DNA of 52,722 bases from the NCBI GenBank assembly GCA_039714535.1, contig JBDLJC010000022.1, positions 1 to 52,722 of the forward strand, in the 5' to 3' direction. The notes below the pieces were generated by a model. The model did no database searches. It had not been told where the DNA came from and saw only the letters and a list, made by a program, of their open reading frames with translations. Made by a program: the position numbers and the translations under genes. This stretch comes from JAGXFP01 sp039714535. Lineage in GTDB: Bacteria > Desulfobacterota > Desulfobulbia > Desulfobulbales > JAGXFP01. Below are positions 9,801 to 15,477 of this stretch, piece by piece. Numbering within the stretch: the first letter of the stretch is position 1; each line of letters begins with the position of its first letter.

Positions 9801-10179
9801 AAAACTCCCCTGACCCGCTATTGCCAAGAACCACTCCCACCCGCTTTTTATCTGTTTTCTTTAAATCAAATCCGGCGTCCTTTATAGCCTCTCTGACTGT
9901 ATGCAAAGAGAGCCAGTGACAAATATCTGCGGTGTTAATGGTGACAGGTGGGATTTTCCATTCGACAGGATCAAAAGACCAGTCAGTAATGACTGCCATG
10001 CGATCACAATAGGTTTTTCCTGGAGATTCTGGGTCGGGGTGGAAATACCATTCATTTGGTAAACGCTCATCTGGAGATGTCCTGAAATAACGCCTCCCGG
10101 CTAAAATATTAGTCCATAATTCTTCAGGAGAATGAGCCCCAGGGTAAACACATCCCATACCGACGATTGCAATGTTCAC
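3829..10179 (-). CDS. Iterative type I PKS/lipid synthase, KS-AT-ACP-KR-DH-PPTase
   Basis: The single 2116-residue product starts at a GTG at 10179; no in-frame ATG lies just upstream. Domains in order: ketosynthase 1-460 (Cys208 in GACASS, His341 in GHGTGT, His382 in GHTKAAAG); acyltransferase about 575-905 (Ser679 in GHSLGE); one acyl carrier domain about 1020-1095 (Ser1058 in LNLDSI); ketoreductase about 1330-1560 (SGGGKGIT, catalytic Tyr1484 and Asn1488); a hot-dog dehydratase region about 1600-1860 (His1615 in HVFAGTPLMPT); and a C-terminal 4'-phosphopantetheinyl transferase about 1890-2085 (GPVGIDSEKVE). All catalytic residues named are present, and the enzyme should prime its own carrier domain. 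The domain order is that of enediyne PKSs; PUFA synthase PfaA has tandem carrier domains and no PPTase. The PPTase motif normally written WxxKEA reads WTLIEA here, with Ile in place of Lys. The GMC and ferredoxin genes follow downstream. I infer iterative synthesis of a reduced or polyene chain; the product is unknown. Confidence 0.9.
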   Translation of the reverse strand: MNIAIVGMGCVYPGAHSPEELWTNILAGRRYFRTSPDERLPNEWYFHPDPESPGKTYCDRMAVITDWSFDPVEWKIPPVTINTADICHWLSLHTVREAIKDAGFDLKKTDKKRVGVVLGNSGSGEFFRSHMLKSRWPYVERAVRNAVQKNFSGDQADALVEAIHHFYSSPLPEINEDFLAGNIPNVIAGRVANYFDFRSGAYTVDGACASSLLAVTNACNHLAMGDMDVAFAGGVDVSLDPFEIVGFAKTKALAKEDIRPYDERAHGMQTGEGCGIVALATEDYAKRHGYDIHAVIKGWGVSSDGAGGITQPQIEGQGLAIEKTYKRAGYPVSTVGYVEGHGTGTAVGDKIEISALKKAIDESKPDDSHICYLGSIKANIGHTKAAAGVAGLIKAVMALKRKIIPPHTNWHVANPAFGTPLTNLRPSYGGFWDTSGPRRASVSAFGFGGVNTHIALEEANQDDQPDEDEVNLIASVQSSEVIALSGKSERDLLERIEKLISLAQKICQAELIDLSAVLAQEKPKGSLRLAIVAKTPWGLTKQLQMVHDMLSAGKSLGAINNPARDIFAGQAIKNPTMVGLFPGQGSHRLNMASHFLRRYPFVREICHDFEARMYALTGESFRAKVFRDLHGATEETIKRWTEELRETVFQQPSIVSCSMAAFKVLDFLGLKPDFTVGHSLGEISALAAGGGVLPIDALQIAALRAQAMNNASGKGTGGMAAIGIAPSDVEKMLNKGKFGLVVSNYNSPRQTVVSGKLKDIQKFLGVCEKEGVWARSIPVSHAFHSKLVAPASKVLRKELDSIPIMGLDRAHVYSTATGNVLPSDVDIRELLGNQIAQPVRFMEAIENIAKQKPTLWIEIGPGTVLTNLVKDILGEDNVESYPTDLEREDDFHLMNRLVSRAYVLGFPVRMNKLFEHRLTKPFDIEQYDPVLIVNPSEKPVLAPEKELNLTVGSGAPLEILPDEAQSEDFDQYLAQRHSFIKQFLKLDYQSWPGNQEGLAELPQGDESQPEEVKPAFEPAKEDESVLEIAVNWISARTGFPIDFITPDKKLRDDLNLDSIKAGELALMLSKKIGTDFPLDPGMVSNASIQYLVDTVVEHTGERTAVVGSASEAWLKMFGLELLPAPISDEEPLPIKKSKTFYVIGDNKCARAKSVVSTLKKKGIETVSLKLSQAADYAFLPSVGGVIIVLPETKKSFLEVDAEGFTKRVEGLATDLFKIMKNVLHKSNLQDDYLQAFVVRPVSKNDAGMDIDGAAGLLRTLAQEYDKPNYNWKWLTVPGKWNPSKVAGTVFTEMQHLSDRVEFHLSEDGTRLSPTTVQTAEAPKKAKPLNSADTLLVSGGGKGITFEMAFALAQKTGVKLGLMGSSPLPGEGSDSELAKNLKRLDEKAIPHQYVQADVTDAQAVAKAVKKINKQLGAVTAILHGAGISQFAEFKDMELESYLKCIRIKAFGLYNLLKAAKPKHLKALHVLSSVLGRTGMFRQADYAFANAWLDAATKSVLKRFPQIDGFSVGYSIWEDIGIGAKSGSLDMLRGAGVTPIPIERGISSYVDLATRAHSFKNFVYMGRLSNSLERKLMPTVQIPKWRFLEKILRFVPGVDLVTEATLTHHDDKYIPEHVFAGTPLMPTVLGLESMVQAAKACIGTNRTPVIRDIQLKRPMIIPEEIGTKVQTYVLVGPTVNGVTSVKASMRSDSDGFTSNHFEIECLFGLPSLKKNLLPKCPSIPKKKYSKSPEEFSPSPLFQGRFLRRISKIYGISDTETLTEITVPVEAQYYSSGFEQNTQTPSPAVRDAMLQSAALGLPAGFLPDHFDEFIFFRPYKDGEKVVCWSKVVSRSDSEMKADITVFDKKGKVVEMVKGFIAKAPSTKVNLVPERKTKTIPLEKFNSYLKETVGQKQVTVFMVAHKDMAQKRFMAVLPENDRKKLIKGKAKPRHESLIGNIVAGKMAASRHLELFYGAKLPFGDISIQHAKTGKPELAFNGSQAVKTAAIDISLADGTGTSYAMIGEGPVGIDSEKVEPRTTELWNGLLGDDGYSLAMRLMDETGESFDLSATRVWTLIEAGKKANSLKRVIPELTEIFDRQWIVFKSKDSQADTFLSTVCTSKKDEIVITIAGDNIFNR

Positions 10180-10263
10180 TTTGCCACCATACCATATTGA
10201 TTTTGCTGGATTTTTTTATGCGGCTTTTAGAGAAGTGCATGAAAAAGATATGCCGCCCCTAGA

Positions 10264-10306
10264 ACTGTTATTGCGATTAACTATTACTGTTATTGCGATT
10301 AACTAT
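10264..10306. repeat. Two tandem 22-bp repeats overlapping an inverted repeat
   Basis: A 21-base sequence (ACTGTTATTG followed by CGATTAACTAT) occurs at 10264-10284 and again, identically, at 10286-10306, giving a 22-bp period or about two helical turns. The second copy overlaps a 9-bp inverted repeat, CTGTTATTG (10287-10295) and CAATAACAG (10307-10315). It lies 85-140 bases upstream of the synthase GTG, between the candidate promoter and the gene. The spacing suits a dimeric regulator binding to the same helix face, but the protein is unknown. Confidence 0.6.
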
Positions 10307-10320
10307 CAATAACAGAACTG

Positions 10321-10349
10321 TATCTATCACACATTGTGGCATAAATCAA
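10321..10349 (-). promoter_or_regulatory. Candidate promoter of the synthase operon
   Basis: On the minus strand a TTGATT -35 element is followed after 17 bases by TAGATA. The spacer contains CCACAATGTGTGA. A nearly identical spacer and the same -10 occur upstream of the PQQ-propeller gene (15224-15252), in the same orientation relative to the gene. The position is about 145 bases upstream of the GTG start. The -35 and -10 each match only 4 of 6 consensus bases, so an activator acting at the CACA-TGTG core is plausible. Confidence 0.45.
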
Positions 10350-10621
10350 CCAACAATTTGTTAGTTAATTAAAAATTTACAAAACAATTTTGACACTAAT
10401 ACGACAGGTTAAATGAGAACTTCTTCTAAGAAGAATAAAGACCCCATCTGGCCAGAAGAGTGGTGGAGAGGCAATTTGACATACTGGTACATTTAGGATG
10501 AGATTTTTACTAAAAAGTTCAATAATATCAAGAATATATTAGTACGTGGACTTGTACAAAATCCGATGTTTGGGAAGTTTCCCTAAGGGGAAAGCTAATA
10601 AAATCGGCACGTTAGAGATGG

Positions 10622-10658
10622 AGTGTCGATTCCCACTGGTTTCCCTCTCTCTCCGCCA
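10622..10658 (+). other. tRNA-Ser-like 3' end, possible attachment-site scar
   Basis: The stretch ends in CTCTCCGCCA, the typical acceptor strand plus CCA of bacterial tRNA-Ser, preceded by a T-loop-like TCGATTCC. No matching D-arm or anticodon arm precedes it; the nearest GGAGAG is about 170 bases upstream. It is therefore not a functional tRNA. It could be a chance match, a degraded tRNA, or a recombination scar at the edge of an acquired synthase cluster. Confidence 0.25.
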
Positions 10659-11061
10659 CTTTCTTATTGCTAAGCTCTGAATCTCAAGCCGAGCTTATCT
10701 TTTCTTGCATCTCCGTCCCCTTACTTATTATCTCTGCATGCACAAACCGATACACCTTTGGTGTAACGATCGTAATCGTCATACACTTTTTGTGGCTACT
10801 TCCATTAGACCATTTCAAAATTCCCCCTACTACCAACATGTGCCCAAAATTACAGTTTTAATGGCCGCTCCGGAACATCACCAGCAAATACCATGCATAG
10901 GCCCGATGGTTTACTGGTGATAATCTCAAACATTGCTTTATAATGTGTTATTGCTTGGTTATAGTTACGCCTGACTTTAATTGACAGCGTATTTGTTGGC
11001 TTAGGAGTTATTGACCTTTGAGCGGCCAAGAGCCAATCTTATAAAACACCGGGAGAGTTCC

Positions 11062-11874
11062 ATGAAATTACTCACCAAACAGTTCTTGACCTTTTTTGTC
11101 GGGTCCATCTTTACCCTGGCCGTGGCCGGGACAGCCATCTGGGGATTCAAAGACCTGGAGAGGGTGACGGATCAACTCTTGCTGGTTGATATCAAGATCA
11201 ACGCCCTGGCCAATGATTTTTCCCGGGAAATTGCTAAATCCCGGCGGGCCGAGAAGGAGTTCTTTATCTTTCCCAATAAGCGGGCTAAACAAGTCAAATA
11301 TATTGCCAATTGGCATAAATCGTACGATTTGATCATGGCCGAATATCTGGAAGAGCTTGATCTTCTCCTGGGAAAGAACAAAGACCGCGAAAAACTGGTC
11401 ATGACGGCCAGGGCCAGGGAACTGATGAATGCCAATATTGCTGGCTGGAAAGACGTAACTGATAAGTTCAAGAGGACCAAATCGTATAATTCGGTCAACA
11501 AAGCCGAGTACGGTCTCTTCAAAAAGAGAACCAATGAGATAGAGGACATCTCAGCCAAGCTTATTGATGAATCCATGAACGATGTTTTTGAAAGCCGTCA
11601 GAAACTGCAGACCGAACGGGCACTCACCGAAAACCTGATTAAAGGCATCTTTATTGCCGCCTTGCTCTGGGGCCTGCTGGCCCCGATCTTTTTTGCCCGT
11701 CGCTTGACAGACGCCATTAAAAACATCACCAAGGTTACCGAAGAGATTAGTCGGGGCCGGCTCGGCATTAATCTGAAAGTTACCCGTAAAGATGAATTGG
11801 GCGATCTGGCCGCGGCAATTAACCGCATGCAGAGAAGCCTGATGATTATGATCAAGAAGATTAAAGGTGCTTAA
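11062..11874 (+). CDS. Membrane sensor-like protein with terminal HAMP domain
   Basis: The product is 270 residues from the ATG at 11062, which has a GGGAGAG site. An in-frame TTG at 11011 is less likely because it lacks such a site. It has an N-terminal membrane helix (about 6-28), a mainly helical periplasmic domain of about 165 residues rich in charged residues (the MCP four-helix-bundle type is likely), a second membrane helix (about 197-217) and a cytoplasmic HAMP domain (about 218-268). The chain stops right after HAMP, with no kinase, cyclase or MCP signalling domain and no downstream gene on the same strand to supply one. It may act with a separate output protein or be a truncated receptor. 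The next gene is convergent. Confidence 0.75.
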   Translation: MKLLTKQFLTFFVGSIFTLAVAGTAIWGFKDLERVTDQLLLVDIKINALANDFSREIAKSRRAEKEFFIFPNKRAKQVKYIANWHKSYDLIMAEYLEELDLLLGKNKDREKLVMTARARELMNANIAGWKDVTDKFKRTKSYNSVNKAEYGLFKKRTNEIEDISAKLIDESMNDVFESRQKLQTERALTENLIKGIFIAALLWGLLAPIFFARRLTDAIKNITKVTEEISRGRLGINLKVTRKDELGDLAAAINRMQRSLMIMIKKIKGA

Positions 11875-11909
11875 AATTTAATAGCGAACTGGTTATTGGC
11901 CAGGGTGGA

Positions 11910-11941
11910 ATCGGGCCAGTCTGCACATGAACTGACCCGAT
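11910..11941. terminator. Hairpin between convergent genes
   Basis: ATCGGG and CCCGAT, with inner arms CAGT and ACTG, form a stem of ten pairs with one mismatch and a ten-base loop. It lies between the convergent HAMP gene and the sulfur-transfer operon. No U-tract follows on either strand, so termination efficiency is doubtful. Confidence 0.4.
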
Positions 11942-11965
11942 CTGACACCAATACTTAGGACGGGA

Positions 11966-12211
11966 TCAAACTTTTTCGATTAACACCGACCAGGCCCCGT
12001 CCGGCAGCTGTTTCTTTGCAATGATCCGGTGCCCTTCCTTTTCGGCCGAACCGGGAACATTATTAATCGGCGCCCCATCATCGAGATGAATCTCCAGGAC
12101 CTGGCCCGACTGCAGTTTGGCCAGTTCAACTTTCGTGTAAACCAGATTCATCGGGCAGCCGACTCCCCGGCAATCCCTGAGCGCGTCCGCTTTATTTTTA
12201 GTCTTGGTCAT
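11966..12211 (-). CDS. TusA/SirA-like sulfur carrier protein
   Basis: The product is 81 residues from the ATG at 12211, which sits six bases after a GGAGG site; a GTG one codon earlier is too close to it. The fold signature is DCRGVGCPMN (Cys14 and Cys19), followed by an alpha-beta pattern ending in a LIEKV strand. In TusA the conserved cysteine of the CPxP motif carries the persulfide. Here the motif reads CPMN, so the second proline is lost but the cysteine is kept. It is the last gene of the sulfur-carrier/MetY operon, 15 bases after the JAMM protease. I infer delivery of sulfur, as a persulfide, to the activated carrier protein. Confidence 0.85.
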   Translation of the reverse strand: MTKTKNKADALRDCRGVGCPMNLVYTKVELAKLQSGQVLEIHLDDGAPINNVPGSAEKEGHRIIAKKQLPDGAWSVLIEKV

Positions 12212-12226
12212 CACCTGCCTCCTTCT

Positions 12227-12625
12227 TTATTCAATGATTTCAACACCTTCTTCCGTAACGACCCCCCTGGCGACGAGGAAAGACTTGATTTGGGGTTGTG
12301 CCGTCGCCAGGGAGATAATCACAAAACTTATCTTGGGGTCATAGGCCAGTCTGATATCTTCAGCGGAAGGCCGGGCCGGGGTTTCCGGATGGCTGTGATA
12401 AACAGCCCGTAAAGCCTGGCCCCTGCTGCGCATCTCCTTTACCGCCGCAAACTGTTCCCGGGGCTCCATGCTGAAGTGATCAACCGCCTTATCGATATTG
12501 GTCAGCTCATAATGGCTGCTGACAATATCGTCTTCACTCGCCAGGTAGCCGCAGGCCTCATTGGGCAGTTCCCGGTTGGCGTGGGCGGTGATGGCCTGAA
12601 TAACACTCCGTTTAATCCTGAACAT
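12227..12625 (-). CDS. hcyD: JAMM (M67) metalloprotease, sulfur-carrier processing
   Basis: The 132-residue product starts at the ATG at 12625, preceded by AAAGGAAG. An ATG at 12643 overlaps the upstream stop as ATGA but has no ribosome-binding site of its own. The JAMM zinc site is complete: Glu23, then His77-Ser-His79-Pro, Ser87 and Asp90. Such proteases trim C-terminal extensions from ubiquitin-like or ThiS-like proteins. The carrier encoded at the head of this operon ends in GGGSGR rather than a bare GG, so a trimming step is required. This matches HcyD of the Wolinella thiocarboxylate homocysteine pathway. The gene symbol is by analogy of operon and domain, not by direct comparison. Confidence 0.88.
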   Translation of the reverse strand: MFRIKRSVIQAITAHANRELPNEACGYLASEDDIVSSHYELTNIDKAVDHFSMEPREQFAAVKEMRSRGQALRAVYHSHPETPARPSAEDIRLAYDPKISFVIISLATAQPQIKSFLVARGVVTEEGVEIIE

Positions 12626-12639
12626 CTCGTTTCTTCCTT

Positions 12640-13449
12640 TCATTTTTTCAGACTGCAAAATGTCTGTTCCTCATCGAACAGTTCGGTGATAGTCGGCTCC
12701 TCTCCGCAAACCGGGCAGTTCTGCTGCTTATGGAGCTTGATCTTCTTGAAATCCATCGTCTTGGCGTCAAAGGTCAACAGAGTGCCGGTCAGCAGGTCGC
12801 CCACCCCGGTGACGAACTTCAGGACCTCGGCGGCCTGGATGGTGCCGAGCATCCCGGCTATCGCCCCCAGCACTCCGGCCTGGGAGCAGGTCGGCACGGC
12901 ATCGGGCGGCGGCGGCTGCCTGAAGGTGCAGCGATAGCAGGGCGACTTACCCGGCACCACCGTCATGGTCTGGCCGTCAAAGCGGAGGATGCCGCCATGG
13001 GAAAAGGGGATGCCCTCCATGACACAGGCATCGTTGACCAGAAATTTAGTCGGAAAATTATCCGTCCCGTCCACCACGAAATCATAGTCACAGATGATCT
13101 CCCTGATATTATCGGCCCGGAGACATTTCTGATATGTCACCACCTCAATTTCAGGATTAATAGCCAGCATTTTCTCCCGGGCGGATGCCACTTTCGGCGT
13201 ATCAATATCTTTCGCAAAATGAATGACCTGTCTCTGCAGATTCGACAGATCGACCGTATCGCCGTCAACAATACCGATCTTGCCGATCCCGGCGGCAGCC
13301 AGATAGAGGCCAATCGGCGCGCCGAGACCACCCGCCCCGACAATCAGGACCCGCGCCGCCATTAATTTGGCCTGCCCTTCGACCCCGACGTCCGCGAGGA
13401 GAATGTGGCGGCTGTATCTTTCCAGTTGTTCTTCAGTAAAATCTCTCAT
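12640..13449 (-). CDS. hcyF: MoeB/ThiF-like sulfur-carrier adenylyltransferase
   Basis: The 269-residue E1-like enzyme has the ATP-binding Rossmann motif GAGGLG (39-43), Asp62 for ATP, an Arg/Gln-rich SNLQRQV segment, and a zinc site from Cys171/Cys174 and Cys245/Cys248 (CYRC and CPVC). Cys188 in PTCSQAG lies where related enzymes carry a reactive cysteine. It should adenylate the C-terminal glycine of the small carrier protein so that sulfur can be added as a thiocarboxylate. The ATG overlaps the metY stop by four bases (ATGA), indicating translational coupling. MoeB proper would sit with molybdopterin genes, which are absent here, so the operon points to the HcyF role. Confidence 0.9.
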   Translation of the reverse strand: MRDFTEEQLERYSRHILLADVGVEGQAKLMAARVLIVGAGGLGAPIGLYLAAAGIGKIGIVDGDTVDLSNLQRQVIHFAKDIDTPKVASAREKMLAINPEIEVVTYQKCLRADNIREIICDYDFVVDGTDNFPTKFLVNDACVMEGIPFSHGGILRFDGQTMTVVPGKSPCYRCTFRQPPPPDAVPTCSQAGVLGAIAGMLGTIQAAEVLKFVTGVGDLLTGTLLTFDAKTMDFKKIKLHKQQNCPVCGEEPTITELFDEEQTFCSLKK

Positions 13450-14678
13450 ATTGCCTTAAATCCCTCTTCTAGATCGTCGATTAAATCCTCATGGTCCTCG
13501 ATACCGACCGCCAGCCGCAACATATTAGGCCGGACCCCCATGACCAATTTCTCCTCTGCCGGATATTCGGTGAAAATGGTCGAGGCGGGATGAATGATCA
13601 GTGTCTTATTGTCGTTGATATTGGTGGCCCGCCGGATCAACTGCAAAGCATCCATAAAGGCAAAGCACTCCTCCCGGCTGGCCAGGTCAAAGGTAAGCAC
13701 CCCGCCAAATCGCCCGCCAAACTGATGAGCGGCCAGGGCGTGATAGGGGGAACTCGCCAGGCCCGGATAATTGACCCCCTTTGTCCGGGGCTGCTTTTCC
13801 AGATAAGCGGCCAGGGCCATGGTATTGGCGCAGCTTCTTTCAATCCGCAGGTTCATGGTCTCCAGGCCGAGGGTCTGGAGATAGGCATTATGCGGGGAAA
13901 GACAGGCTCCCACGTTACGGTAAACCTCCTGCCGCAGGGCCGCCAGCAAGGCCATCTGCCCCTGTTTAGCGGCCCGTTCCTGAAGCCTTGACGCCTGGCG
14001 CCAATCAAAATTACCGTGGTCGATAATGACCCCGCCAACCGAAGTCGCGCCGCCGGAGATATACTTGGTACTCGACAGGATCTCGATATTCACCCCATGC
14101 TCTCCACAATTGAAGAGATACGGGGTCAGCAGGGTGTTGTCCAGGATCAACGGCACCCGCTGGGCGGCGGTTATTGCGGAAATACGGCGGCAGTCCGGCA
14201 CATCAAGTTGCGGATTGGTAATAGACTCGATAAACACCGCGCTGGTCTTCGCGTCAATGGCGCCGGCCACCTGGGCAAGATCATCCGTGTCCACATATCT
14301 CACCTCCAAACCCCAGGGCCGCAGGGTTTTATCCAGTAACGACAGGGTATTGCCGAACAGATGCTTGGAGGTGACAATGTTTGCTCCGGCCCCGGCCAGG
14401 GCCAGAATAGTATTACTGATGGCGGCCATGCCCGAGGAGACGGCCAGGACCCCGATGCCGCCGGAGATCAGCTGCAGCCGTTGTTCAAAATCAGACACCG
14501 TCGGATTGGAAATACGGCTGTAGGCATAGGCCAGCTTCTTCCCTTCAAAGGTCAGCCTCAGCGAATCACCGCTTTCGTGCTCAAAGGCGACACTATCGTA
14601 AATCGGGGGCCGCAACGAACCCTTCGGATCTCGCAATAAGGGGTTGCCATGGATGGCCCTGGTACTAAAGCCTTTCAC
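13446..14678 (-). CDS. metY: O-acetylhomoserine sulfhydrylase-type PLP enzyme MetY
   Basis: The 410-residue Cys/Met-metabolism PLP enzyme has the PLP lysine Lys205 in SSTKYISGG, Asp180 in LILDNT and the YSRISNPT substrate loop. The start is GTG at 14678, which overlaps the carrier stop codon as GTGA. The family condenses O-acetylhomoserine with a sulfur donor to make homocysteine. In this operon the likely donor is the thiocarboxylate of the small carrier protein rather than free sulfide, as shown for Wolinella succinogenes MetY with HcyS. The four-base overlaps on both sides support a functional unit. Confidence 0.9.
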   Translation of the reverse strand: MKGFSTRAIHGNPLLRDPKGSLRPPIYDSVAFEHESGDSLRLTFEGKKLAYAYSRISNPTVSDFEQRLQLISGGIGVLAVSSGMAAISNTILALAGAGANIVTSKHLFGNTLSLLDKTLRPWGLEVRYVDTDDLAQVAGAIDAKTSAVFIESITNPQLDVPDCRRISAITAAQRVPLILDNTLLTPYLFNCGEHGVNIEILSSTKYISGGATSVGGVIIDHGNFDWRQASRLQERAAKQGQMALLAALRQEVYRNVGACLSPHNAYLQTLGLETMNLRIERSCANTMALAAYLEKQPRTKGVNYPGLASSPYHALAAHQFGGRFGGVLTFDLASREECFAFMDALQLIRRATNINDNKTLIIHPASTIFTEYPAEEKLVMGVRPNMLRLAVGIEDHEDLIDDLEEGFKAI

Positions 14679-14890
14679 CGGCCGGACCCTCCGCCCATGA
14701 AATAAAGAAAATCAACCTCGTCGCCGTCACCGATATCCGTCTCCTGATAGAGCGTCCGGTCAATCACATCGCCATTGACCTGCACCGAAACCATTTCAGG
14801 CGATTCAACCTTTTCTATCTCCAATAAAGCCGCAATGGTCAGGCTCTCACCTTCAACCTGCCGCTTTTCCCCGTTCATCGATATCTGCAT
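14675..14890 (-). CDS. hcyS: ThiS/MoaD-like sulfur carrier with C-terminal extension
   Basis: The 71-residue beta-grasp protein starts at an ATG with a GAGGTGG site. It has the ThiS pattern (GESLTIAALLE, then VSVQVNGDVI, then GDGDEVDF) and ends FMGGGSGR. Functional carriers of this family need a free C-terminal GG for adenylation; here three glycines are followed by Ser-Gly-Arg. The JAMM protease encoded three genes downstream can explain how the GG is exposed. In Wolinella HcyS a short C-terminal extension is likewise removed before activation. It is the first gene of the operon and has its own promoter at 14938-14966. Confidence 0.88.
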   Translation of the reverse strand: MQISMNGEKRQVEGESLTIAALLEIEKVESPEMVSVQVNGDVIDRTLYQETDIGDGDEVDFLYFMGGGSGR

Positions 14891-14937
14891 GATTCCACCT
14901 CTTCACTCTTACCTGACTTTTCTGATTGGTTTAGTCA

Positions 14938-14966
14938 AGTTTAAACACGAACAAATCTGCTGTCAA
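14938..14966 (-). promoter_or_regulatory. Sigma-70-type promoter of the sulfur-carrier operon
   Basis: On the minus strand a perfect TTGACA -35 (14961-14966) is followed after 17 bases by TAAACT (14938-14943). It lies about 50 bases upstream of the carrier start codon. No SAM riboswitch or Met-box-like repeat is apparent in the short leader. Confidence 0.65.
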
Positions 14967-15223
14967 GAAAAAATAGTGTTGCCAGCTTTAGGGTACCGGC
15001 AAATCAGTCTTATTATTGGAGAGGTTAAACTCCAGAGAGGACCTCCCAAACGATCGGAGTGGGAGCTACTGCATCATCGAAAAACCTAGCCCAACACTGT
15101 AGCCCATTTGTTTTTACAGAGCAAAGCCTTCGACTCCATAATCACTTTATCACAAAAAACCATCCCCCTGTAACTACTTAATTAATAACTAACGCGGCCT
15201 AACAAAACCAAGAGAGTAAATAG

Positions 15224-15252
15224 TTGCGCTATCTACCACAATGTGATAGATA
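15224..15252 (+). promoter_or_regulatory. Candidate promoter of the PQQ-propeller gene
   Basis: TTGCGC and TAGATA are separated by 17 bases containing CCACAATGTGA. TATCTA and TAGATA form an inverted repeat across the spacer. Just downstream, TGTGATA and TATCACA (15242-15262) form a second, overlapping inverted repeat. The core and the -10 are shared with the synthase promoter at 10321-10349. The start codon is about 225 bases downstream, so a long 5' leader is predicted. Confidence 0.45.
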
Positions 15253-15302
15253 AACATATCACATAAATACAGTCTGTTTCTCAGCCTAATGCCAAAAATC
15301 CC

Positions 15303-15311
15303 GGGGGGGGG
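15303..15311 (+). repeat. G9 homopolymer in the leader of the PQQ-propeller gene
   Basis: Nine consecutive guanines lie between the candidate promoter (15224-15252) and the start codon at 15478. Runs of this length are prone to slippage. Because it lies in untranslated leader, slippage could alter expression level but not the reading frame. The rest of the 14891-15477 gap holds the two promoters described and no gene that I can support. Confidence 0.6.
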
Positions 15312-15477
15312 AGCAGACCTGGCAGAGGCGGATTTTTAACAGATAAAGACTAACGATAAAGAGAGGGAGGAATATCGCAAAACAATAACAGAAAGTTTGA
15401 GTGACAAAAGCGAAGATTATTTTTTTTACAATTACCCGATTGCCTGGCTATTGGGGCTAAACCCAAGGGGAAAGAAA

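Larger units (their letters stand above)
10180..11061. other. 880-bp AT-rich intergenic region between divergent genes
   Basis: This stretch separates the leftward synthase operon from the rightward HAMP gene. It holds the candidate synthase promoter (10321-10349), a 22-bp tandem repeat (10264-10306) and a tRNA-Ser-like 3' end (10622-10658). A small hairpin with arms TTTCCC and GGGAAA lies near 10578-10593. Open frames around 10667-10920 have no ribosome-binding site or protein-like composition, and I do not call a gene there. The base composition is clearly more AT-rich than in the flanking genes. Confidence 0.6.

Noticed and set aside
3829..10179. PUFA synthase subunit PfaA
   Set aside because: There is a single acyl carrier domain, a fused PPTase, and no PfaB, PfaC or PfaD neighbours.
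876..10179. A complete enediyne biosynthetic cluster
   Set aside because: Only the synthase domain order fits; the thioesterase, the conserved accessory genes and self-resistance genes are not present in the window.
10470..10660. An intact tRNA-Ser or tmRNA
   Set aside because: Only an acceptor/T-loop-like 3' end is present; the D-arm and anticodon arm or tag frame are missing.
10667..10920. Short open frames of 64-71 codons upstream of the HAMP gene
   Set aside because: Composition is not protein-like, no ribosome-binding site is seen, and they overlap each other.
15242..15262. CRP/FNR-type operator (TGTGA and TCACA)
   Set aside because: The half-sites are 12 bases apart rather than the six required for a CRP site, so it is recorded only as a dyad.
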